Shown: positions 17,456 to 26,511 of the stretch, piece after piece
Layout of the letters: the number at the start of each line of letters is the position of its first letter
Numbering within the stretch: position 1 is the stretch's first letter
Assembly: GCA_049671305.1 (NCBI GenBank)
Contig: JBATUR010000047.1
Coordinates: 18,292 to 82,291 of the forward strand
Length of the DNA stretch: 64,000 bases
Source: CADCTM01 sp049671305
GTDB taxonomy: Bacteria; Cyanobacteriota; Cyanobacteriia; Cyanobacteriales; Coleofasciculaceae
Reading direction: 5' to 3'
The notes under the pieces: model-generated
The model's database searches: none
The model's input: only the letters and a program-made list of their open reading frames with translations
What the model was told of the DNA's origin: nothing
Made by a program: the position numbers and the translations under genes

Positions 17456-17845
17456 CTACAAAGAAGTTGAAAATTGAGCATCTAGCGGTTCACAAAAATC
17501 GTTAATTCCTTGCTGCATCACATACATCAGCACAGGCGTTGCCAAAATTGCTGGCAATAGTGGTGTTGCTGCCAAATATCCCACCACCGGGGCAAAGGAA
17601 CCATTAAGTAAATCTTGCCGAAATTCCTTTTGACAGATGACAGCGCGGCATTTGCGGGCTAAAGCATTCAACCATTCTGCATTATCTAGCTGTGGTTGCT
17701 GTCCAGCGCGAATTGCTAAAGCGATCGCAGCATCTTCCAAATCTCCCTCACAATCCTCAATAGTGTCAAGAGCTGTCATGGCTTCGGGGTTATTGGCTAA
17801 TTCGGAGCGAAACTGGGCAATTGCTTGAGAGGTAACTATAGTCAT
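17456..17845 (-). CDS. Conserved-looking hypothetical protein with one hydrophobic segment
   Basis: This is 129 residues from the ATG at 17845 (MTIVTSQAIAQF); a longer frame begins nine codons earlier. The N-terminal 85 residues look helical and acidic (NPEAMTALDTIEDCEGDLEDAAIALAIRAG). A hydrophobic stretch follows at about 90-115 (FAPVVGYLAATPLLPAILATPVLMYVM). I do not recognise a family. The composition and HIP1-containing coding sequence match its neighbours, so it is likely a resident gene. It stands alone. Confidence 0.6.
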   Translation of the reverse strand: MTIVTSQAIAQFRSELANNPEAMTALDTIEDCEGDLEDAAIALAIRAGQQPQLDNAEWLNALARKCRAVICQKEFRQDLLNGSFAPVVGYLAATPLLPAILATPVLMYVMQQGINDFCEPLDAQFSTSL

Positions 17846-18148
17846 GGAGTCTTTCTGACAAATATCCAACAACGAATATTAATACTTCTATCCATATTGT
17901 GCCCAAGTGCTAACAACATAGCTACAGGGGCTAAAAGATGCACTATGTCTCGTATAATCTCTTAGCTGTATTCTTGGCGTCAAATCTTTTAACTTGAATC
18001 TGAAGCCCAAATCAGGAAAACTGATCAATATTGAGTACCAAAATCACTCTTCTCATCAATAAGCCGATAATTGACGGTGCAAGCTATTTATCTTAATCTC
18101 AACAGAAGGCTGGCTTGCTTAAATTATTCATTCGAGGCATAAACTGTA
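17846..18148. other. Divergent intergenic region before CBS-CP12
   Basis: This 303-base region between divergent genes must carry the CBS-CP12 promoter. I found no inverted repeat, RNA gene or small coding region that I would defend. Confidence 0.5.
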
Positions 18149-18760
18149 ATGAAAGCTGAAGACATCATGACTAAGGAAGTCGTTACCATTCGTGGTGTGG
18201 CGACGGTAGCTGAAGCTGTCAACTTGATGAAAACTAAAGGTTTGCGGGCGCTAATTGTAGAACGTCGTCATCCTCAAGATGCTTATGGCATCGTCACAGA
18301 GACAGATATTGTTTATAAGGTAACGGCTTATGGAAAAGACCCTAAGCAAGTGCGGGTATATGAAATTATGACCAAGCCTTGCATTGTCGTCAATCCTGAC
18401 CTTGGTGTGGAATATGTGGCACGCTTATTTGCCAATACAGGAATTCGTCGCGCCCCAGTGATTACCAGCGAACTGCAAGGTATTATTTCGGTTACTGATA
18501 TTTTGACCAAAAGTGACTTCGTAGAGCAACCACAAGAAGTGGTTTTTGAGCAAGGAATTCAGGCAGCAATTGAAAATGCCCGTACAATTTGTGCAGAAGT
18601 TGGCAATAATTCTCCTGAATGTGCGGCGGCGTGGGATGCTGTTGAGGAAATGCAAGCTGAGGCGGCACATCAACGGGCAAGACAACTGCCCAAAACGGCT
18701 TTTGAGGAATATTGTGAGGAAAATCCAGATGCCTTTGAGGCGCGGATGTATGATACCTAA
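18149..18760 (+). CDS. CBS-CP12 fusion protein (Calvin-cycle regulator family)
   Basis: This 203-residue protein has two CBS motifs at about 1-60 and 70-125; such pairs usually bind adenine nucleotides. A CP12 domain follows at about 135-203, with the core AAAWDAVEEMQAE (160-172) and a C-terminal CEENPDA motif. CP12 proteins bind phosphoribulokinase and glyceraldehyde-3-phosphate dehydrogenase and lower Calvin-cycle flux in the dark. The N-terminal cysteine pair is present (Cys148, Cys158). In the C-terminal pair Cys189 is present, but residue 198, where the second Cys normally sits, is Ala, so the C-terminal disulfide cannot form. CBS-CP12 fusions are known in cyanobacteria. Confidence 0.93.
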   Translation: MKAEDIMTKEVVTIRGVATVAEAVNLMKTKGLRALIVERRHPQDAYGIVTETDIVYKVTAYGKDPKQVRVYEIMTKPCIVVNPDLGVEYVARLFANTGIRRAPVITSELQGIISVTDILTKSDFVEQPQEVVFEQGIQAAIENARTICAEVGNNSPECAAAWDAVEEMQAEAAHQRARQLPKTAFEEYCEENPDAFEARMYDT

Positions 18761-18927
18761 ATTGTCTAGTATTACAACTTAACTGCCATCTTAGAAAAAG
18801 CAATTTTTAATACATATACTGCGAAAGTTGTCAATGTTTTTCAGTGATTCTTGATGATTCGCAAGAATTTGTTGCCGACTTGAGCTAGTAAGATGATAAT
18901 AAAAGTTCTTTTTCATACATAAACTGA

Positions 18928-21783
18928 ATGTTTGGTAAAGTTTCAGAACGGCAGATGCATCTTGTCAGGTGGTTGCTGACTAGTGGTTGGTTGCTCCTGA
19001 TTTTTTCCTTATTTTATGATCCAATTTCATCCAATCTCACTGATCCAAAAACGACTTGGAGTCCTTTAAGGATTGATCCCAATCTTTGTGTGAAAGTACA
19101 GGGAGTATGCTTGGAAGAAAAGCCTTATCCTATCGGTGCTGCGCTATTTTGGGGACTGATTGTTCCTTCGGCAATCTTTATTCTGCTAGTATTTGGGCAT
19201 GAACTTTGGCGACGCATTTGCCCTTTATCTTTCCTTTCGCAAATGCCTAATGCTTTGAAATGGCAGCGACAAAATAAGCGGGAGGATAAGAAAACTGGCA
19301 AAATTCGCTACGAAATTGTCAAAGTTAAAAAAGATTCCTGGCTTGGGCGCAATTACTTATATTTGCAGTTTGGCTGGCTCTTTGTGGGTTTGTGTTCGCG
19401 GATTTTATTTATTAATAGCGATCGCTTATTCTTGGGTTTGTGGCTACTATTTACGATCATTGCCGCCATAGCAGTTGGTTATCTTTATGGTGGTAAATCT
19501 TGGTGTCAATACTTCTGTGCTATGGCACCGGTACAAAAAATTTATGCTGAACCAGGCGGATTATTATCTAGTAAAGCACATACCGATGAGCAGTCTGTAA
19601 CTCAATCAATGTGCCGTACTACCAACGAAGATGGCAAAGAACAAAGTGCTTGCGTTGCCTGCAAAAGTCCTTGCATTGATATTGATTCTGAACGTTCTTA
19701 TTGGGATGGCATTACTGAGCAAAATCAAAAGATTTTATACTACGGTTACTTCGGTTTAGTTATTGGCTACTTTGTTTACTATTACCTCTATGCTGGCAAC
19801 TGGGATTATTATTTTTCTGGCGCTTGGGCACATCAAGAAAATCAACTAGAAAGTCTTATGAATCCTGGATTTTATATTTCTGGGAATCTGATTGCTATTC
19901 CTAAACTAGTCGCAGTTCCTCTCACTTTGGGTTTATTTAGTTGGGGTGGTTATTTGTTAGGGCAGGTATTGGAAAAACAATACAAAGCCAATCTGCGACG
20001 TCATCATAAATCCCTAACAAATGAAGAAATTCAACACAGAATCTTCACTCTCTGTACCTACATTGTTTTCAATATTTTCTTTGTCTTCGGTGGGCGTCCT
20101 TTTATCTTACTGCTGCCAACTTGGGTGCAAGGATTTTGTGACTTGTTGTTAGTCGGTTTAAGTACTTTGTGGCTGACTCGCACTTGGAAGCGTAGCCCTG
20201 AGCTTTATTCGCGAGAAAGTTTGGCATCTCGTTTCCGTAAGCAGTTGGCTAAACTGAAATTAGATGTTTCTCAATTCATTGAAGGACGTTCTTTAGATGA
20301 TTTGAATACACATGAAGTTTATGTATTAGCAAAAGTCCTTCCCGGTTTTACGAAAGAAAAGCGACATGAAGCATATAAAGGTGTACTGCGTGACGCTTTA
20401 GAAGAAGGTTATGTAGACACTGCTAGTAGTTTGGAAGTCTTGCAACAAATGCGTTCTGAACTAAATATTAGTAATGAAGAACATCGAGAAGTTTTGGAAG
20501 AATTGGGCGTTGAAGATCCAGAATTACTAAATCCTAGCAAGAAGCGTAGTCGTGAAAACTTAGTAAGGTTGACGGGTTATCGCAAGGCGTTAGAGAGAAT
20601 AGTGTCGTTGCGGCAACGTCAGTCTGGCAGAGATTTTACGGGTGATGTTGGGGACAAAACTTCAATTGGTGATTTATTACAAGATGACTCAAATGCAATT
20701 AAGGCACTCAGACGAGAATATTCAATTACTTCTCAAGAAGAAATTGAAATTTTAGAGGGTTTTGATAAAGATGCGGGTATTATCCGCCGTGCTGACTTTT
20801 TATTGAGTCAGATGTCTAATTTAACTAATCGCTATCGGGCTTTCAATCAACCAATATTACTAAAAGAAAGTAATGTTCTGACTTTATTACGCTCAAATGT
20901 ACAACAGAAAAGACGTCTGGTTATCAGGGGTTTGTTGGAAATTATAGAAAGTTTGGGACAAGATGCTGAGGCAACTCGCATTGCATCTTCTTTGAATAGT
21001 CTCTCAACAATTGTGCTGCAAGAGTTACTGGAAGACAGGACATCTCAATGGCATTCTCGCCTTCCTGCTGAGATAATTGCATTTCTGAGTCAACCTGGAG
21101 AGTCAGCGCCGACTTGTTCTTTAGAGTTGAAACCAGATATCATTATCGGTCACTTAGAAGCCATGCTACAGGAACCGAATCAAGTGATTCAGGCAATGAG
21201 TCTTTACATTTTATATCAGTTAGATGATAAGCGGGGTAGAACTCAGGCACGCCAACTTTTAGCGTCTAATTTGGAGGGGAAAAAGTTAGTACAAGAAATG
21301 GCAGAAACATTCCTAAACCAAAAAGAGCAAGCGAATGTTTCTGTAACAGCATTTAGTGCCATTGAAAAATTGGTTTATTTATCAAATAGTGATTTCTTTA
21401 GTGGTATGAAAACTGAAACGTTGATGGAGTTAGCGGATCGTGCTCAGATTAATGCTTATAAAGCTTCAGAAGTTGTTACAGAGGAAGGTGATACTTGTCG
21501 GGAATTGTTGTTATTAATTGAGGGTGAGGCACAGATTGAAACGCATGATACTAATGGCAATATAAGTCTAAGAAATCTTTTGCCTGGTCAAATTTTGGAT
21601 GAGTTGGAAGTGCTTTCTCATAGCGCCCAAGCTGGCACAATTATTACAAAAGTAGCAAAAACTCGAATTTTGGCAATTCCTGTGGATACTTTTGATGATC
21701 TTTTGGATCGAGATCATGAGTTTGCTAGGAGGGTTTTGGAGATGGAAAGTCGTCGCCTGCAACAATTAGTTCAGTTGAGTTAA
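18928..21783 (+). CDS. NosR/NapH-like iron-sulfur membrane protein with helical repeats and a C-terminal cyclic-nucleotide-like domain
   Basis: The protein has 951 residues. Residues 1-430 contain about seven membrane helices with cysteine motifs like those of NosR/NapH electron-transfer proteins: RRICPLSF, GKSWCQYFCAMAPVQ, and a ferredoxin-like ACVACKSPCIDID. Residues 430-800 are soluble and helical, with an internal repeat (VLQQMRSELNISNEEHREVLEELG, about 490-515, resembling IKALRREYSITSQEEIEILEGF). The end (about 825-950) is a cyclic-nucleotide-binding fold, but the Arg of the phosphate-binding cassette is missing (DELEVLSHSAQAGTI), so cAMP binding is doubtful. It probably moves electrons across or along a membrane. 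It lies 93 bases before an ABC exporter. Confidence 0.75.
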   Translation: MFGKVSERQMHLVRWLLTSGWLLLIFSLFYDPISSNLTDPKTTWSPLRIDPNLCVKVQGVCLEEKPYPIGAALFWGLIVPSAIFILLVFGHELWRRICPLSFLSQMPNALKWQRQNKREDKKTGKIRYEIVKVKKDSWLGRNYLYLQFGWLFVGLCSRILFINSDRLFLGLWLLFTIIAAIAVGYLYGGKSWCQYFCAMAPVQKIYAEPGGLLSSKAHTDEQSVTQSMCRTTNEDGKEQSACVACKSPCIDIDSERSYWDGITEQNQKILYYGYFGLVIGYFVYYYLYAGNWDYYFSGAWAHQENQLESLMNPGFYISGNLIAIPKLVAVPLTLGLFSWGGYLLGQVLEKQYKANLRRHHKSLTNEEIQHRIFTLCTYIVFNIFFVFGGRPFILLLPTWVQGFCDLLLVGLSTLWLTRTWKRSPELYSRESLASRFRKQLAKLKLDVSQFIEGRSLDDLNTHEVYVLAKVLPGFTKEKRHEAYKGVLRDALEEGYVDTASSLEVLQQMRSELNISNEEHREVLEELGVEDPELLNPSKKRSRENLVRLTGYRKALERIVSLRQRQSGRDFTGDVGDKTSIGDLLQDDSNAIKALRREYSITSQEEIEILEGFDKDAGIIRRADFLLSQMSNLTNRYRAFNQPILLKESNVLTLLRSNVQQKRRLVIRGLLEIIESLGQDAEATRIASSLNSLSTIVLQELLEDRTSQWHSRLPAEIIAFLSQPGESAPTCSLELKPDIIIGHLEAMLQEPNQVIQAMSLYILYQLDDKRGRTQARQLLASNLEGKKLVQEMAETFLNQKEQANVSVTAFSAIEKLVYLSNSDFFSGMKTETLMELADRAQINAYKASEVVTEEGDTCRELLLLIEGEAQIETHDTNGNISLRNLLPGQILDELEVLSHSAQAGTIITKVAKTRILAIPVDTFDDLLDRDHEFARRVLEMESRRLQQLVQLS

Positions 21784-21876
21784 GTTGAAAATTTGTGGTG
21801 AGGCAATACAAATAAATAATTGCCTCACTGTAATAATCGTGTAGCATAGAAATAATACATCAGTTAATAAGATTAT

Positions 21877-23478
21877 ATGAGTCTACTGGGATTTCTGCTA
21901 CGTGCTTCTTGGATAAATGTGGTAATTGCTGCTATTACAGGTTCCATTAGCGGCGGTTGTAGTGCCTTTTTGATCGCCTTCATCAACAATACTGTTAGTA
22001 GTAATAATCCCTCTACTACTCAATTAATCTGGAGTTTTGTTGGGCTAGCTTTTGTTACGCTTTTAACTAGTATCATTTCACAATTTGTACTTGTTAGTTT
22101 ATCCCAAGAAGCTGTTTACAAACTACGATTACGTTTGAGTGGTTTGATTCTCGGTTGTCCTTTGCGTCACTTAGAAGAATTGGGTGTAAACCGTCTTTTA
22201 GCAACATTAACTGATGATATACAAGCCATCTCTAACGCTGTTTTTAACATTCCTTTGCTTTGCGTTAATATTGCACTGATTTTTGGCTGCTTGGTTTATT
22301 TATGCTGGCTTTCTTGGGCGGTATTTCTAGTGACAGTGACTTTTTTAGCAGTTGCGATCGCTATTGTACAATTCTTAATCACCAAAGCCGAGCGGTTTTT
22401 TAAACTTTCGCGTGACAAGCAAGATAGACTATTTAAAAACTTCCGTGCCATTACTGATGGAATTAAAGAACTGAAGCTGCATACTCGTCGCCGTGAAGAG
22501 TTTTTGACGGAAGAATTGCAAGTTACGGCAAGGTTATCACGTGATTATCGAGTTACTAGTTTAAGGCTTTTAGCGATCGCAACTAGTCTTGGTGAATTGC
22601 TCTTTTTCATCCTCATGGGTTTGCTGATCTTTGCTCTTCCCAAGCAGGCAACAATTCCTACTGCAGTGCTTTCTGGTTATGTTTTAACAATTACTTATTT
22701 GCTTCGACCAATTCAGAGCCTTTTAAGTATTTTACCAGCTTTTAGTCAAGCTAAAGTTGCTTTACAAAAGATTGATACATTAGGTTTATCTTTGGCAAGT
22801 AATGCTGAGACAACTTATAATAACTCTGAACTAAAGCAAGCTTTTCAGAAAATAGAACTTTCCCAAATTGTTCATGTCTATCATACCCAAGAAGAAACTA
22901 ATTTTACAGTAGGTCCAATTGACTTAGTTTTCCATCCAAGCGAAATAGTTTTTATTGTTGGTGGTAATGGCAGTGGTAAATCTACACTTGCTAAATTAAT
23001 TGCGGGGTTATATATTCCAGAAACAGGAAAAATTAGCTTAGATGAACAACCAATTACTGATGAAAATAGAGAGTCATATCGTCAGTTATTTGCGACTATA
23101 TTTGCTGATTTTTATCTATTTGAGCGAATTTTAGGCATTAATTTGGATAACCTTGATGCTCAAGCACAAGAATATCTGAGAAAGCTGCATTTAGAGCATA
23201 AAGTTCAGGTGAAAAAAGGTATTCTTTCCACAACCGACCTTTCTCAAGGACAGCGAAAACGTCTGGCTCTTCTAACAGCTTACCTGGAAGACCGACCAAT
23301 TTACTTATTTGATGAATGGGCATCTGACCAAGACCCATTTTTTAGGGAAATCTTCTACAAACAACTTTTGCCAGAACTTAAACAGCGAGGTAAAACTGTG
23401 CTAGTAATTAGTCATGATGACCGTTATTTTTACCTTGCAGACCGAGTAATTAAGTTAGAATATGGTCAGTTAGTTTAG
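21877..23478 (+). CDS. Cyclic-peptide-type ABC exporter (SyrD/PvdE/YojI family)
   Basis: This 533-residue fused exporter has six membrane helices in residues 1-300 and a C-terminal ATPase with Walker A (GGNGSGKST), the atypical signature LSQGQRKRLA, Walker B (RPIYLFDEW) and the H-loop (VISHDDRY). The LSQGQ signature and short length match the SyrD/PvdE/YojI group, which exports cyclic peptides, siderophore precursors or microcin-like peptides. No peptide synthetase or precursor gene is nearby. It follows the NosR-like gene with a 93-base gap and may share its transcript. The substrate is unknown. Confidence 0.85.
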   Translation: MSLLGFLLRASWINVVIAAITGSISGGCSAFLIAFINNTVSSNNPSTTQLIWSFVGLAFVTLLTSIISQFVLVSLSQEAVYKLRLRLSGLILGCPLRHLEELGVNRLLATLTDDIQAISNAVFNIPLLCVNIALIFGCLVYLCWLSWAVFLVTVTFLAVAIAIVQFLITKAERFFKLSRDKQDRLFKNFRAITDGIKELKLHTRRREEFLTEELQVTARLSRDYRVTSLRLLAIATSLGELLFFILMGLLIFALPKQATIPTAVLSGYVLTITYLLRPIQSLLSILPAFSQAKVALQKIDTLGLSLASNAETTYNNSELKQAFQKIELSQIVHVYHTQEETNFTVGPIDLVFHPSEIVFIVGGNGSGKSTLAKLIAGLYIPETGKISLDEQPITDENRESYRQLFATIFADFYLFERILGINLDNLDAQAQEYLRKLHLEHKVQVKKGILSTTDLSQGQRKRLALLTAYLEDRPIYLFDEWASDQDPFFREIFYKQLLPELKQRGKTVLVISHDDRYFYLADRVIKLEYGQLV

Positions 23479-23580
23479 TGGCAATCTTCTTGCATTGCTT
23501 GAGGTCTTCTTTGAGAGCAACATCGGCAGCACTCGTTAAGAAGTTTATAAGAATTTAATTTTTTTAGAGTTTGAGTTGAA

Positions 23581-23817
23581 TTAGCCAAAGTTCTTTGCTA
23601 GTCGCAACAGATGTTGAGGAAGACGGCTAACTTCATACCATAATTCTCTGGGGTTAATGTCAAATCCGTACTGTAAGATTAGGGCGATCGCTACAATGGA
23701 TAGAATCAGTCCAAGTCCAACATTGAATATTCTTAAAAACAATCGTATGAGTAAGAAAGCAACTGCGATCGCTGCGATTAGTAATACTGTTTGAGAGTCG
23801 AGTAATTCAAGGTTCAT
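23581..23817 (-). CDS. Small two-helix membrane protein
   Basis: This 78-residue protein has two hydrophobic helices, about 10-28 (VLLIAAIAVAFLLIRLFLRI) and 32-50 (VGLGLILSIVAIALILQYGF), and an amphipathic C-terminus (RELWYEVSRLPQHLLRLAKNFG). HIP1 palindromes in the coding sequence match the genome. I do not recognise a family. It stands alone between the exporter (convergent) and the YoaK-type gene (same strand, 74 bases away). Confidence 0.6.
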   Translation of the reverse strand: MNLELLDSQTVLLIAAIAVAFLLIRLFLRIFNVGLGLILSIVAIALILQYGFDINPRELWYEVSRLPQHLLRLAKNFG

Positions 23818-23891
23818 ACACTTTAATTCATTTAAGTTTATTGTAGGGATTTGGCATTACCAAACCAGATACAATTAAAAAGAAAATTACT

Positions 23892-24677
23892 TTAAGAGGC
23901 GGATGATTGACGGGCGTGGTCAACATAAGCTGCGATCGCTAATATTGAAATAATTACCAGAGGAAAAGTCAAACTCCACCACGACTCTGAGACTAAAATG
24001 AAAAAGGCAGCGGCAAGCCCTCCCAATGCAAAACCGATAATCACGGGAATAAACCGACTCATGCGTTCCCAAGCTTCTGCAGCTTCTAGTTGGGCAGCTT
24101 CACTGGCAGCAGAAAACTTAGCACTCAAAAACTGTACCAAGTCAATTGTCAGTTGAGTGGTGTTTCCAGTCATTACTGTAGTGGGAATATAACTTTTGAA
24201 CACGCCTTTGGCTTCTTTCATTAAAGCGTTTTGAATTGCCATTGCCACTACCCCAGACATCCCAATTGGCAAGATGTATTCTTCTTGTACATCCAGTAAT
24301 AAAGCTGGTGATAGCTGAGTGCCAATGATTAGAAAAATGCTTAGAGCGATCGCCTCGGCAGTCAGCAACACGGCAAATACAGACCACTGCTTGCGACGTG
24401 CATACCTTGCCAACAATGAGCTGAGGGCAACAGTCAGGACAAACATCGGCAGCATTAGCAGGCGAGTAATGGTCATTTCGGCATCTTCCCTGACAAAAGA
24501 CGAGCCAGCTAAGGCAATATTGCCCGTGACGTGAGCGGTAAAAATGCCGAACAGAATAATAAAAGCAGAGGTATCAACAAACCCTGCAACCCAACTCAAT
24601 AAAAATCCCGCAGGTCCATCACTAATCAAAAAAGCACTGAAATTAGTTGTCTCATTGCTGCGTGGAGCGACCGTCAT
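23892..24677 (-). CDS. YoaK/DUF1275 family membrane protein
   Basis: This 261-residue protein has about six membrane helices. The opening FLLSWVAGFVDTSAFIILFGIFTAHVTGNIAL is the conserved DUF1275 motif (GxVDxxxF...FTAHVTGN). A later match is VMTGNTTQLTIDL. The family is common in bacteria, and its biochemical function is not settled. It is divergent from the nucleobase permease with 298 bases between. The RBS region CCTCCTTT before the start on this strand reads AAAGGAGG, which is strong. Confidence 0.85.
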   Translation of the reverse strand: MTVAPRSNETTNFSAFLISDGPAGFLLSWVAGFVDTSAFIILFGIFTAHVTGNIALAGSSFVREDAEMTITRLLMLPMFVLTVALSSLLARYARRKQWSVFAVLLTAEAIALSIFLIIGTQLSPALLLDVQEEYILPIGMSGVVAMAIQNALMKEAKGVFKSYIPTTVMTGNTTQLTIDLVQFLSAKFSAASEAAQLEAAEAWERMSRFIPVIIGFALGGLAAAFFILVSESWWSLTFPLVIISILAIAAYVDHARQSSAS

Positions 24678-24837
24678 TGCTTCCTCCTTTATTTATCTGG
24701 TATGGGTTTGGAGCAGGTGAAACTATCTAGATGTCCTGACATTAGCAAGATAATTTCCAGAACTTCTGCATTCAGCAGTTTACCCACAGACTCAAAATAG
24801 TTGTGTCTTTGGTTATACATAAATAGAAAGTATTTTA

Positions 24838-24850
24838 GTATACAGTATAC
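24838..24850. promoter_or_regulatory. 13-bp palindrome upstream of the nucleobase permease
   Basis: GTATACAGTATAC reads the same on both strands except at the central base. It lies 125 bases before the permease start and 160 bases before the divergent YoaK-type start. It is a candidate operator, by form and position only. Confidence 0.4.
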
Positions 24851-24927
24851 AAAGTCCAAAGAAGGCAAAGTTGATGAAGATCTTTTTGCAGCAGGGTTTG
24901 CGGTAAAGCTACCGGAAAGTTGGGCAG

Positions 24928-24944
24928 TACGCTAATTAAGCGTA
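24928..24944. promoter_or_regulatory. 17-bp palindrome just before the nucleobase permease
   Basis: TACGCT and AGCGTA (24928-24933 and 24939-24944) flank AATTA, 31 bases before the start codon. It could be a repressor site or a small leader hairpin. Confidence 0.4.
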
Positions 24945-24975
24945 TTCAAGAAACACTTCTACTTAAGGATGGTCG

Positions 24976-26412
24976 ATGGCACACGCGGAAACTCACGGCA
25001 CAGGTGAGAACACAATTCAAACTCGCTCCAAGTTACTTTATGGGTTAAACGATCGACCTCCCTTCAAAGAGGCATTGTTTGTTGCCTTTCAGCACGTTTG
25101 TGCAATTTTTATTCCGGTGGTAACTCCAGCTTTGTTGATCACCGGTGCACTTGGACTAGACTCTAACCGAACTGCCTACATTTTGGGGATGTCTTTGTTT
25201 GTTTCTGGCGTTGGCACCTTGATTCAGGTACATCGTTTGGGTCCGGTGGGGTCTGGACTACTAGCGGTTCAAGGCACGAGTTTTGCTTTTGTGACTCCGA
25301 TGCTTGCCGTTGTGGCAACCTCGCTAAAATCGGGTAAAACACCTGAAGAAACGCTGTCATTAATTTTAGGATTGTGCTTCTTTGGCTCATTTATTCCAAT
25401 TATTTTAAGTCGCTTTCTGCACCTAACTCGCAAAATTTTCACGCCTTTGGTAACAGGAACAGCAGTCACCTTAATTGGATTGTGTCTAATTAAAGTGGGG
25501 ATGTTTTATATGGCAGGGGGCGGCAAAGCACAAGCGATCGCCAAAACCAATCCAGATAGTCCCTTAGCGTTTGGCAGCTTGCAAAACTGGGGATTAGCAA
25601 TCATGGTATTTGCGATCGTCGGAATTTGCAGCGCCAGTTCTAACCGCTATCTCCGCATGAGTTCAGTGATCATTGGCTTGTTTGTCGGGTTCATGGCATC
25701 AATTTTTTTGGGTATCGCCGACTTTAGTCGAATTTCAACGCTGCCCTTGGTCAATATCCCGGTTCCCTTACGATTTGGTCTGTCGTTCGACTTCGTAACC
25801 TTCATCGGATTTGCGGTCATCTATATTGTGCTGACACTAGAAGTGTTGGGCGATATTACGGCGACATCAATGGTTTCAGGGGAGCCGATTGAGGGAACTC
25901 AGTACATGAAGAGATTAAAAGGCGGCATTTTGGGAGACGGCTTCAATTCCCTAATTGCCTCAGTGCTCGGTTCATTTCCCATTGTGACGCCCGCACAAAA
26001 CAACGGCATCATTCAACTTACAGGAGTTGGAAGCCGTTATGTGGGCTATTTTATTGGCTCGATTCTGATTTTCTTGGGCTTGTTTCCAATTGTAGGCGGG
26101 GTATTGCTAGCAATTCCCACTTCCGTATTTGGGGGAGCTGTGATGCTGATGTTTGGCACAGTGGCAGTAGCTGGCTTTAATATTTTGCGCGAAGTAAAGA
26201 TGGATAATCGTTCATTTGTGATTTTGGCAATCTCTTTGGCAGCAGGTTTGGGAGTGACGTTTATTCCAGAAGCATTGCATCACTTTCCTCCTGCAGTTCA
26301 AAGTGTTTTGGAGTCGGGAATTGCTACAGGTTCCATCTGTTCTCTAGTTTTGAACATAATTGTGCCAAAGCCATCAGAGCCATTAGTTGCGGTTCCTGAA
26401 ATAGAGGAATAG
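24976..26412 (+). CDS. NCS2 family nucleobase:cation symporter (uracil/xanthine permease type)
   Basis: This 478-residue inner-membrane transporter has about 12-14 helices. The NCS2 signature is present as QNNGIIQLTG (about residue 340), matching the pattern Q-N-x-G-x4-T-G. The second conserved region is LEVLGDITATSMVSGEPI (about 290). The opening HVCAIFIPVVTPALLITGALGL is typical of the xanthine/uric acid branch. It imports a purine or uracil driven by an ion gradient. It is a single gene; two palindromes lie upstream (24838-24850, 24928-24944). Confidence 0.9.
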   Translation: MAHAETHGTGENTIQTRSKLLYGLNDRPPFKEALFVAFQHVCAIFIPVVTPALLITGALGLDSNRTAYILGMSLFVSGVGTLIQVHRLGPVGSGLLAVQGTSFAFVTPMLAVVATSLKSGKTPEETLSLILGLCFFGSFIPIILSRFLHLTRKIFTPLVTGTAVTLIGLCLIKVGMFYMAGGGKAQAIAKTNPDSPLAFGSLQNWGLAIMVFAIVGICSASSNRYLRMSSVIIGLFVGFMASIFLGIADFSRISTLPLVNIPVPLRFGLSFDFVTFIGFAVIYIVLTLEVLGDITATSMVSGEPIEGTQYMKRLKGGILGDGFNSLIASVLGSFPIVTPAQNNGIIQLTGVGSRYVGYFIGSILIFLGLFPIVGGVLLAIPTSVFGGAVMLMFGTVAVAGFNILREVKMDNRSFVILAISLAAGLGVTFIPEALHHFPPAVQSVLESGIATGSICSLVLNIIVPKPSEPLVAVPEIEE

Positions 26413-26511
26413 TTGTCTTGATCTCGTTTCAGGCAGCTTACTTAACTTGCCATATTGCTCACATTGCAGCAATTCATTTAGCGTTTTTAAAAAGTGGAGA
26501 TTTGGAGTTTT

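Noticed and set aside
24838..24850. NtcA site reading of GTATACAGTATAC
   Set aside because: NtcA sites need GTA-N8-TAC; the spacing here is seven, so only a general palindrome is reported.
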